5,434 bases of DNA from assembly GCA_026388615.1 (NCBI GenBank), contig JAPLJL010000293.1, positions 1 through 5,434 of the forward strand, written 5' to 3'. This document shows, one piece after another, positions 1 to 4,348 of the stretch. Both the position numbers and the translations under genes were made by a program. The stretch is from Pseudomonadota bacterium. GTDB lineage: Bacteria; Desulfobacterota; JAPLJL01. Within the stretch, counting starts at the first letter, position 1; every line of letters starts with the position of its first letter. The notes under the pieces are model-generated. The model was not told where the DNA came from. It was given only the letters and a program-made list of their open reading frames with translations, and made no database searches.

Positions 1-384
1 AGGATCGCGATGTACCTGCAGGGAGTAAACAGCATTTTCGACATTGTCTGGGCCCACGGGGTGACCTACGGGGAAATGCATCACCAGGACGAGGTGGAGT
101 TTTCCAAGTATAACTTCGAAGAGGCGGACGGCGGGAAACTACAGGAGCTTTTCAAGATCTTCGAATCTGAGGGCAAATCCCTGTTGGAAAAGGGCCTGGC
201 GCTTCCGGCCTACGACCACTGCCTGAAGTGCTCGCACGTCTTTAATATCCTGAACGCCCGCGGCGTGATCAGCATCGCCGAGCGGGCCTCCTATATCGGC
301 AGGGTGCGCGATCTTGCCCGGCGTTCGGCCGAGCTTTATCTGCAGGGCCGCGAGACCCGGGGCTTCCCCCTGCTTCGCAAATAA
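1..384 (+). CDS. glyQ: Glycyl-tRNA synthetase alpha subunit, C-terminal part (5' end outside window)
   Basis: The reading frame is open from the first base (R-I-A-M...) and ends with TAA at 382-384, giving 127 codons of a protein that is normally about 290-300 residues. The residues match the GlyQ core: MYLQGVNSIFDIVW, then VTYGEMHHQDEVEFSKYNFE, the segment ALPAYDHCLKCSHVFNILNARG and the terminal GFPLL. GlyQ is the class II catalytic alpha chain of the alpha2/beta2 cytoplasmic enzyme that charges tRNA-Gly with glycine. The C-terminus looks complete. In most bacteria with this enzyme type glyS (beta chain) follows directly, often overlapping. Here the next gene downstream is a convergent radical SAM gene, so glyS must lie elsewhere. 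The family call is very secure; what lies upstream cannot be seen. Confidence 0.96.
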   Translation, partial: RIAMYLQGVNSIFDIVWAHGVTYGEMHHQDEVEFSKYNFEEADGGKLQELFKIFESEGKSLLEKGLALPAYDHCLKCSHVFNILNARGVISIAERASYIGRVRDLARRSAELYLQGRETRGFPLLRK

Positions 385-390
385 CCAATA

Positions 391-421
391 AAAATAATTT
401 CCCCTCCCTTGAGGGGAGGGG
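391..421 (-). terminator. Possible terminator hairpin, T-rich only when read on the minus strand
   Basis: CCCCTCCC (401-408) pairs perfectly with GGGAGGGG (414-421) around the 5-base loop TTGAG. Read on the minus strand, the stem is followed by AAATTATTTTTATTGG, a partly T-rich tract, so it could stop transcripts from the radical SAM gene about 240 bp after its stop codon. On the plus strand no T-run follows, but the hairpin could still stabilise the glyQ 3' end. The same GGGGAGGG string recurs at 427-434, so this may equally be a dispersed GC-rich repeat. Confidence is low. Confidence 0.35.
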
Positions 422-481
422 ATTGAGGGGAGGGTGAAAGATAATTGAACCCCACATATTTATGGAAGTTTATTTAAAGAG

Positions 482-502
482 CCCGATGAATCGGGCAACT
501 AC
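482..502 (+). repeat. Left copy of an inverted palindromic repeat
   Basis: This 21-bp segment forms a small hairpin (with base 481, GCCCGA-TGAA-TCGGGC) followed by AACTAC. It matches the minus strand of 650-670 at 17 of 21 positions by my base-by-base comparison. The pair therefore forms imperfect inverted repeats enclosing the palindrome cluster 503-649. The shared core is GATRAATCGG followed by AACTAC. Confidence 0.6.
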
Positions 503-520
503 GGAGTATTTATAAACACG

Positions 521-642
521 ACCAGAAAATCCCGAGCTTTTCAACTCGGGGATGAATGGCCGCCCGGAGCGAAGCGGAGGCCATTCGCCTGCGAAGCAGG
601 CAGAACGTTTGAAGCCCCGGCCTTTAGGCCGGGGAGAATTCA
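521..642 (+). mobile_element. Palindrome cluster resembling an IS200/IS605 right end / omega-RNA region (relic, no transposase)
   Basis: Four stems lie back to back: CCCGAG/CTCGGG (531-536/545-550), AATGGCC/GGCCATT (555-561/579-585), GCCTGC-GAA-GCAGGC (587-601) and CCCCGGCC-TTTA-GGCCGGGG (615-622/627-634). The last stem, preceded by GAAG and followed by GAGAATTCAC, looks like the subterminal hairpin at the right end of IS200/IS605 elements, where tnpB ends and its omega-RNA scaffold lies. The plus frame through 521-634 stays open and reads like the low-complexity tail often predicted at tnpB 3' ends (DEWPPGAKRRPFACEAG). No TnpA or TnpB domain is present, so this would be a relic or a non-autonomous derivative (PATE-like). 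The resemblance is from memory, not a search. A generic REP cluster is the alternative. Confidence 0.4.
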
Positions 643-1707
643 CTATTTTGTAGTTTGCCGATTTATCGGCAGGGTTGGCATCGCCCGCGCCCGGGCCAAT
701 TCGCAGGATGGCCAGTAGGGCTTCTCAACCTCGTTCGATAAAATCAGGGACATCCCCGGGCAGAGAGAACAGAATCCCAGGTCGCGGCAGGAAAGACATT
801 CCGGAACCCGCGCCATCGTCATTTCCCTGATTTCCCGGAGCACCGGGGATTTCCTCCAGATCTCCGCAAACTTCTTTTTTCTCAAATCGCCGGCTTCCCG
901 GCGGATCTGAACGCAGGGATAAACCTTGCCTACAGGAGAAATCGCCAGGGAGTTTTTCCCGGCCGAGCAGATCGGGTCACCCGGTTTACGCCCGGGATTG
1001 GGGGTAAGGTCCGGACAGGATCCGGAATCGTATTCCCGCGACAAGCCGGCCCGGATCTCCCGGGTTTTAAGCTGAAGTTCTAATGGGGCGGGGTTGCCGT
1101 CGTCGCGAGGGGAAAGGACATAGGAAAATTGAATGAGAACATCCAGATCCCGGGCCAGGTCCCGCAGCGGTTTGACCTCTTTCTGATTAAGCGTCATGAC
1201 CGGTGTTTTCAGATTAACCTTGATCCCCTCATTTTTCAGCAACTTGATCGCTTCTAAGGTTTTCTCGAATGATCCTCTAATCCCGGTGATCAGGTCGTGA
1301 ATGCCGGGATCAGCGGCGTAGACGCTGATTTCAACTTCGAAAGGGCTCAGGCGGGAAAGTTTTTTTACGGTTTCCCGGGTGATCAGTGTCCCGTTGGTAA
1401 AGACGCGAAAGGCGAAGCGTTGATCGCGGGCGATTTTGAGCAGTTCCAGGAAGTTCGGATAGAGCAGGGTTTCTCCTCCGGTAAAAGTTAAAAATAGTGT
1501 TCCGGATTCGGCCAGCTGGGTAAAAATATTTGTCCATTCCTTCACGGTGAGTGAGGATTTTTGAGAAGGGGATTTGGGGTGAAGCTGGGCGGGCAGGAGG
1601 TAACAGTGCCGGCAGTTCTGATTGCATCGGTAAGTCAGTTCGACCAATGCCGAGATGGGTGTCAGCCGCAGCGCGGCCTCGTTCATTACTTTTTCGTAAC
1701 CGGGCAT
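643..1707 (-). CDS. Radical SAM/SPASM domain protein, likely peptide-modifying maturase
   Basis: This 354-residue protein has a radical SAM core with the canonical CX3CX2C motif (C28, C32, C35 in YRCNQNCRHCYL) that binds the SAM-cleaving [4Fe-4S] cluster. GGE at 77-79 contacts the SAM amino group. A C-terminal SPASM domain carries seven cysteines for auxiliary clusters: C247, C265 (CX12GX4C), C304, C307, C313, C316 and C335. The spacing C313-X2-C316 is one shorter than the usual CX3C. The family includes PqqE, AlbA and anSME-like enzymes that oxidise or crosslink peptide side chains. A PqqD-like gene lies 150 bp upstream on the same strand, which supports a peptide substrate. ATG at 1707 gives the longest protein; an ATG at 1686 (residue 8) is equally possible, and neither has a clear ribosome site. 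The last eight codons lie in or beside a dispersed repeat. The exact reaction is unknown. Confidence 0.9.
   Translation of the reverse strand: MPGYEKVMNEAALRLTPISALVELTYRCNQNCRHCYLLPAQLHPKSPSQKSSLTVKEWTNIFTQLAESGTLFLTFTGGETLLYPNFLELLKIARDQRFAFRVFTNGTLITRETVKKLSRLSPFEVEISVYAADPGIHDLITGIRGSFEKTLEAIKLLKNEGIKVNLKTPVMTLNQKEVKPLRDLARDLDVLIQFSYVLSPRDDGNPAPLELQLKTREIRAGLSREYDSGSCPDLTPNPGRKPGDPICSAGKNSLAISPVGKVYPCVQIRREAGDLRKKKFAEIWRKSPVLREIREMTMARVPECLSCRDLGFCSLCPGMSLILSNEVEKPYWPSCELARARAMPTLPINRQTTK
650..670 (-). repeat. Right copy of the inverted palindromic repeat, inside the radical SAM 3' end
   Basis: Read on the minus strand this is a hairpin (GCCGA-TAAA-TCGGC) followed by AAACTAC, matching 482-502 at 17 of 21 positions in inverted orientation. 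It encodes the last residues of the radical SAM protein (PINRQTT). The repeat therefore appears to have been captured as the coding end and stop region of that gene. Confidence 0.6.
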
Positions 1708-1715
1708 GATTAAAA

Positions 1716-1757
1716 AAAGGTCAAGGGTAAAAGGTCAAAGGTGAAAGGTGAAAAGTA
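1716..1757 (-). repeat. Heptamer tandem repeat in the radical SAM leader
   Basis: Six consecutive 7-bp units can be read on the plus strand: AAAGGTC, AAGGGTA, AAAGGTC, AAAGGTG, AAAGGTG, AAAAGTA. The array ends 9 bp upstream of the radical SAM start and occupies the place where its ribosome site should lie. On the transcript it is a pyrimidine-rich CACCTTT-type tract with no Shine-Dalgarno. Similar low-complexity repeats are common in spacers of environmental genomes. A role is unproven. Confidence 0.75.
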
Positions 1758-1802
1758 CCCAGACTTCGCAAAAGCTACGTCGGGCTCACAGAATTCGGTA
1801 GC

Positions 1803-1820
1803 CGCAGGCTTTAGCCTGCG
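1803..1820. repeat. Perfect palindrome CGCAGGC-TTTA-GCCTGCG
   Basis: A 7-bp perfect stem with a TTTA loop lies between the pqqD-like and radical SAM genes. The loop and the flanking GGC/GCC are the same as in the hairpin at 615-634, suggesting one family of REP-like palindromes. On the minus strand the stem is followed by GCTACCG rather than a T-run, so it is a poor intrinsic terminator. It could stabilise or separate the two messages of a shared transcript. Confidence 0.65.
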
Positions 1821-1857
1821 AAAATAATTAGCAAAAAGAAAATCCGACAATGCCAAA

Positions 1858-2157
1858 TCAGGAATTTGTTTTTTGCCAGGAAATTAGCCCACGATCCGCG
1901 AGTCCTTCAAAAAGCTCCAGGAGATCATTTTCAGATTCGGAGATGTTGGACTGGTATTCAATGGAAAGGGCCTGGGCGATTTTATTAATGTTGTTTTTCC
2001 CGTCAATTTTCTGCCAGGCAAAAGCTCCGGTGTGGTTTAAAACGTAGATCATCTTGTTTTCGGGGTTAACCAGCACCGCTTCCCCCTCGATGATTCGGAA
2101 GGCGATTCCCGGAATAATTTTCGGGACTGAGTTTAGGTCGGGTCCGTTTTTCTTCAT
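1858..2157 (-). CDS. PqqD-like protein (RiPP recognition element)
   Basis: This protein has 99 residues, close to the usual 90-100 for stand-alone PqqD. The fold signature is visible in order: VPKIIPGIAFRIIEGEAVLVNPEN (beta strands), IYVLNHTGAFAWQKIDG at 37-53 (the hallmark LN-TG-W-DG motif), NINKIAQALSIEY (helix) and LFEGLADRGLISW at 82-94 (the C-terminal FxxxLxxxGLI helix). PqqD proteins bind the leader of a precursor peptide and deliver it to a radical SAM/SPASM enzyme, and such an enzyme is the next gene on the same strand. ATG at 2157 is chosen because PqqD homology starts right after it. An upstream ATG at 2364 would add 69 unlike residues and overlap the divergent gene. No clear ribosome site precedes it. 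By eye it is AT-richer than the flanking genes, so transfer is possible. Confidence 0.85.
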   Translation of the reverse strand: MKKNGPDLNSVPKIIPGIAFRIIEGEAVLVNPENKMIYVLNHTGAFAWQKIDGKNNINKIAQALSIEYQSNISESENDLLELFEGLADRGLISWQKTNS

Positions 2158-2282
2158 CGAAATAAGTTTAAAGGATAATATTATGGATCGGAAGGGTTGA
2201 AAATATAACGTTGGTGTCAGTGCCGGGGAGTGGGATAGCGGAATAAAGAGCCGGGGTAGTAGAATTACCCTGGAGGATACCA
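2158..2282. promoter_or_regulatory. Divergent intergenic control region between the pqqD-like gene and second radical SAM gene
   Basis: This 125-bp gap must hold promoters for both divergent units. The part next to the pqqD-like gene (2161-2210) is AT-rich, with -10-like hexamers GATAAT (2174-2179) and TATAAC (2204-2209) on plus and CATAAT within 2178-2183 on minus. I found no convincing -35 partner at proper spacing for any of them. TGTCAG at 2215-2220 belongs to a dispersed repeat seen again after the radical SAM gene. Confidence 0.4.
2272..2276 (+). promoter_or_regulatory. Ribosome binding site GGAGG fixing a GTG start
   Basis: A perfect GGAGG lies 6 bp before GTG at 2283. It decides the start of the second radical SAM gene, where no ATG is available nearby, and is much stronger than anything upstream of the minus-strand pair. 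Confidence 0.85.
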
Positions 2283-3443
2283 GTGCCAAGTTCTGACCTA
2301 AATTTTGAAGTCGGGCCGATCCGGCCGCCGAGTGAGGCCCAAAGCCTCCTGATCCGGGCCACACGAAACTGCCCGTGGAACCGCTGCCATTTCTGCCCGG
2401 TCTACAAGGGCGAAAAATTCAGCCTCCGGACCGTGGAGGAAATAAAAAAAGACATCCTGACCGCCAAGGAAATCGCCGACGAAATCCGGGCGATGTCCTG
2501 GAAGGGGGGACTCGGCGACCGGCCCCAGGAGGCCGCGGCCCTGGCCTACCGGAACGCGCCGAATGATTCTTACCGCCAGGTGGCTCTCTGGCTTTATTTC
2601 GGGGGAGAATCAGCTTTCCTGCAGGATGCCAATACCCTGGTGATGAGAACGCCGGAGTTGGTCGAGGTCCTGAAATTCCTCCGCCAAACCTTTCCGGATC
2701 TCAAGCGGGTGACGATTTACGCCCGTTCGCACACCGCTGCCCGGAAAAAACCGGAGGAATACCGGGAGCTGAACCGTGCCGGCCTGGATCGGGTCCACAT
2801 CGGGCTCGAGACCGGATACGACCCGCTGCTTGAATACATCGAGAAAGGATGCACCGCGGAGGAAGAGATCAGGGGAGGGAAAATGATCCGGGAGTCCGGA
2901 ATCGAGCTTTCGGAATATGTCATGCCGGGCCTGGGGGGGAAGAAATGGTCCCGGGAGCACGCCGAGGCGACGGCCGCGGTCCTGAACGAAATCGATCCCC
3001 ATTTTATCAGGATCAGGTCCTTGATCGTTCCACCCGGCGCCCGGCTCGCGGAAAAGCTGGAGAGCGGGGAATTTTCGACGCTCGATGAGGACGACGTGGT
3101 CAGGGAGATTCAGACCTTTATTTCCAGGCTCGAATGCCATGCGCGGGTGACCAGCGACCACATCATGAATCTGCTCGAGGAGGTGGAGGGCAAACTGCCG
3201 GAGGACAAGCCCAGGATGCTCGCGGCCCTGGAGCGCTATCTGGGGCTTGATTCCGAGGATAAACTGATTTTCCGGGTGGGGAGAAGGCTGGCGGCGGCGG
3301 GGGGCTCGGTTTTCCGCAATCTGGATGATCTTGATGATTCCGATAAACGCCAGAACATCGAGGAGCTTCTCGAACGGTTGAACATCCACAGCTCCGAGGA
3401 CCTGGATGAGGCGATCAACAAGATCCGGGAGCAATTCATATAA
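2283..3443 (+). CDS. Radical SAM protein with CX4CX2C cluster motif, function unknown
   Basis: This protein has 386 residues and a GTG start. The Elp3/HemN-type radical SAM core opens with TRNCPWNRCHFCPVYKG: C30, C35 and C38 form CX4CX2C, one residue longer than the canonical CX3CX2C. GGES at 107-110 matches the SAM-binding GGE motif, and VHIGLETGYDPLLEYIEKG (171-189) is the conserved strand and loop of this superfamily, followed by ELSEYVMPGLGG. Residues 59-100 (MSWKGGLGDRPQEAAALAYRNAP...) form an insertion before the GGE strand. The tail from about 320 is acidic and helical without cysteines, so there is no SPASM or other auxiliary-cluster domain. Such proteins are often annotated only as radical SAM or coproporphyrinogen-oxidase-like. 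It is transcribed divergently from the PqqD/SPASM pair with a shared control region, so a linked role is possible but unproven. Flanking spacers carry copies of the CTGACA repeat. Confidence 0.88.
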   Translation: MPSSDLNFEVGPIRPPSEAQSLLIRATRNCPWNRCHFCPVYKGEKFSLRTVEEIKKDILTAKEIADEIRAMSWKGGLGDRPQEAAALAYRNAPNDSYRQVALWLYFGGESAFLQDANTLVMRTPELVEVLKFLRQTFPDLKRVTIYARSHTAARKKPEEYRELNRAGLDRVHIGLETGYDPLLEYIEKGCTAEEEIRGGKMIRESGIELSEYVMPGLGGKKWSREHAEATAAVLNEIDPHFIRIRSLIVPPGARLAEKLESGEFSTLDEDDVVREIQTFISRLECHARVTSDHIMNLLEEVEGKLPEDKPRMLAALERYLGLDSEDKLIFRVGRRLAAAGGSVFRNLDDLDDSDKRQNIEELLERLNIHSSEDLDEAINKIREQFI

Positions 3444-3446
3444 GGC

Positions 3447-3479
3447 AATGACGATTGACGAATGACGATTGACGAATGA
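3447..3479 (+). repeat. 14-bp tandem repeat after the radical SAM stop
   Basis: The unit AATGACGATTGACG occurs twice (3447-3460, 3461-3474) and is followed by AATGA. It starts four bases after the stop codon. It is a simple spacer repeat with no hairpin potential. Confidence 0.8.
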
Positions 3480-3515
3480 AATCCAAAACATATGGTTCAA
3501 GATTCAGGGTTGACT

Positions 3516-3636
3516 GGCACTGACACCCTGGCCGGCTTCGCCCGTCTCCCTGGCCGAGCGCTCCCTGGCCGATACGAGCTGTCGGCTCGGGCAGGCGGGC
3601 AAGGCGGGCAGGCTGACACCGACACTGACACTGACC
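3516..3636 (+). repeat. Low-complexity spacer with nested direct repeats
   Basis: This stretch holds CTCCCTGGCCGA twice (3546-3557, 3561-3572), repeats of GGCGGGCA around 3594-3612, and four CTGACA-type hexamers (3613-3636). A CTGACA-containing 12-mer at 3516-3527 is the reverse complement of 2213-2224. A small stem CGAGC/GCTCG (3575-3579/3585-3589) has no T-run. I see no gene here, nor a good terminator for the radical SAM gene. Confidence 0.65.
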
Positions 3637-3653
3637 CAGATATCACATCGATA

Positions 3654-3681
3654 TTGACAAAGTAGGATGATATTCCATAAT
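3654..3681 (+). promoter_or_regulatory. Sigma70-type promoter for vapBC
   Basis: TTGACA (3654-3659) is a perfect -35 box. CATAAT (3676-3681) is a 5-of-6 match to the -10 box, and the spacer is 16 bp. Transcription would start near 3688, about 45 bp before the antitoxin ATG. This is the best promoter in the window. Confidence 0.75.
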
Positions 3682-3704
3682 TGTACTACGATTGTAGTAT
3701 CGAT
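3680..3704 (+). promoter_or_regulatory. Operator-like inverted and direct repeats over the vapBC start site
   Basis: TACTAC-GATT-GTAGTA (3684-3699) is a perfect 6-bp palindrome directly after the -10 box. The same bases also form a direct repeat, ATTGTACTA (3680-3688) and ATTGTAGTA (3691-3699), 11 bp apart, about one helical turn. ATCGAT occurs on both sides of the promoter (3647-3652 and 3699-3704). VapB/AbrB-type antitoxins bind such sites to repress their own operon, so this is the expected place for autoregulation. Confidence 0.6.
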
Positions 3705-3732
3705 GATGTTTGCGTAACCAGGGGGAAATTAT

Positions 3733-3942
3733 ATGGACGAAGTAAAGATATCTCCGAAATATCAAGTAGTTATCCCGAAGGAAGTGCGCAAGTCTCTTAA
3801 CTTGCATCCAGGACAGAAAATGGTGGCTATCGTTAAAGACGGTGTTATCCATTTGATCCCCAACCGGGACATTACTGAGCTGAGAGGGTTTTTAAAGGGA
3901 ATGAATTCCAAAGGGATTCGCGAGCAGGAGGACCGGCTGTGA
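3733..3942 (+). CDS. vapB: AbrB/MazE-fold antitoxin (VapB-type)
   Basis: This protein has 69 residues. The N-terminal swapped-hairpin DNA-binding domain is clear: MDEVKISPKYQVVIPKEVRKSLNLHPGQKMVAIVKDGVIHLIP, with the VIPKEVRKSL and PGQK signatures of SpoVT/AbrB proteins. The C-terminal ELRGFLKGMNSKGIREQEDRL matches the extension that wraps around and blocks a PIN toxin. It dimerises, binds the operator and, with the toxin, represses the operon. AGGGGGA (3720-3726) lies 6 bp before the ATG. Its stop overlaps the toxin start. By eye it is AT-richer than neighbouring genes, as is common for mobile toxin-antitoxin units. The length is normal for the family. Confidence 0.92.
   Translation: MDEVKISPKYQVVIPKEVRKSLNLHPGQKMVAIVKDGVIHLIPNRDITELRGFLKGMNSKGIREQEDRL
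3926..3931 (+). promoter_or_regulatory. Ribosome binding site AGGAGG for the toxin GTG start
   Basis: A full AGGAGG inside the end of vapB lies 7 bp before GTG at 3939 and fixes that start. The strong site with a weak start codon fits coupled translation of toxin after antitoxin. Confidence 0.8.
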
Positions 3943-4319
3943 TTCTGGTCGACTCTTTCGGGTGGATAGAATATTTCCTGGACGGACCTCTGGCCGGACG
4001 ATACGCTAAATACCTGGAAAAACCCGCCCAGGTCTTGACCCCGGCGGTAGTCATCTACGAGGTTTATAAAAAAATCAAGCGGGAGCGGGGGGAGAGGGGC
4101 GCCCTGGAAGCGGTGGCTCAGATGCGGAACACCAGGATTGTCTCATTCAGTGAAAGGATCGCGTTGAGCGCCGCCGATTTCAGCTTGCAATCCGGTTTGC
4201 CGATGGCGGACGCGATGGTTTATGCCACCGCCATGAGTGAGGGATGCCAAATAGTTTCTTCCGATCCCCACTTTAAAAATCTTCCGGGGGTGATTTTCCT
4301 GGCGGGTCCGCGGGGATAA
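3939..4319 (+). CDS. vapC: PIN-domain ribonuclease toxin (VapC-type)
   Basis: This protein has 126 residues, typical for VapC. The four acidic residues that hold the metal in PIN nucleases are all present: D5 (MILVDSFGWIEYF), E41 (TPAVVIYEVYK), D91 (GLPMADAMVYATA) and D109 (IVSSDPHFKNLPGV). VapC enzymes cleave RNA, often initiator tRNA or 23S rRNA loops; the target here cannot be read from the sequence. The GTG start overlaps the vapB stop in GTGA, so the two are translationally coupled, and VapB would neutralise this protein. Nothing looks truncated, so the toxin is predicted to be active. The alcohol dehydrogenase gene starts 29 bp downstream on the same strand with no terminator between. 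Confidence 0.93.
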   Translation: MILVDSFGWIEYFLDGPLAGRYAKYLEKPAQVLTPAVVIYEVYKKIKRERGERGALEAVAQMRNTRIVSFSERIALSAADFSLQSGLPMADAMVYATAMSEGCQIVSSDPHFKNLPGVIFLAGPRG

Positions 4320-4348
4320 CAGCCAGGGAGCGTTAAAGAATCTCAGGA

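Larger units (their letters stand above)
385..642. other. Gene-free spacer between convergent glyQ and radical SAM gene
   Basis: There is no credible gene in this 258-bp spacer. It holds a GC-rich hairpin (401-421) followed by an imperfect echo of its right arm (425-435), then a chain of palindromes from 481 to 634 that continues as a repeat into the 3' end of the convergent gene. The density of palindromes suggests a mobile-element relic or a dispersed repeat cluster rather than ordinary 3' flanks. Confidence 0.7.

Noticed and set aside
462..515. 17-codon plus-strand frame in the glyQ spacer (MEVYLKSPMNRATTEYL)
   Set aside because: It has no ribosome site, and its second half is the dispersed palindromic repeat.
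1331..1627. 98-codon minus-strand frame inside the SPASM gene
   Set aside because: It is a second frame on the same strand within a gene whose Cys motifs are unambiguous; no ribosome site or family likeness.
1716..1757. Heptamer array considered as a CRISPR
   Set aside because: Units are contiguous 7-mers without spacers, far too short for CRISPR repeats.
2158..2364. 69-residue N-terminal extension of the PqqD-like protein from ATG 2364
   Set aside because: It overlaps the 5' end of the divergent gene, shows no PqqD homology and is Ser/Leu/Pro-rich; ATG 2157 gives the family length.
3447..3479. Tandem repeat considered as a replication iteron or CRISPR
   Set aside because: There are only about 2.4 copies of 14 bp, with no spacers, no DnaA boxes and no replication gene nearby.
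2610..3500. 296-codon minus-strand open frame opposite the second radical SAM gene
   Set aside because: It is antisense to a gene with clear motifs and a perfect ribosome site, resembles no family I know, and is explained by GC-rich codon shadowing.
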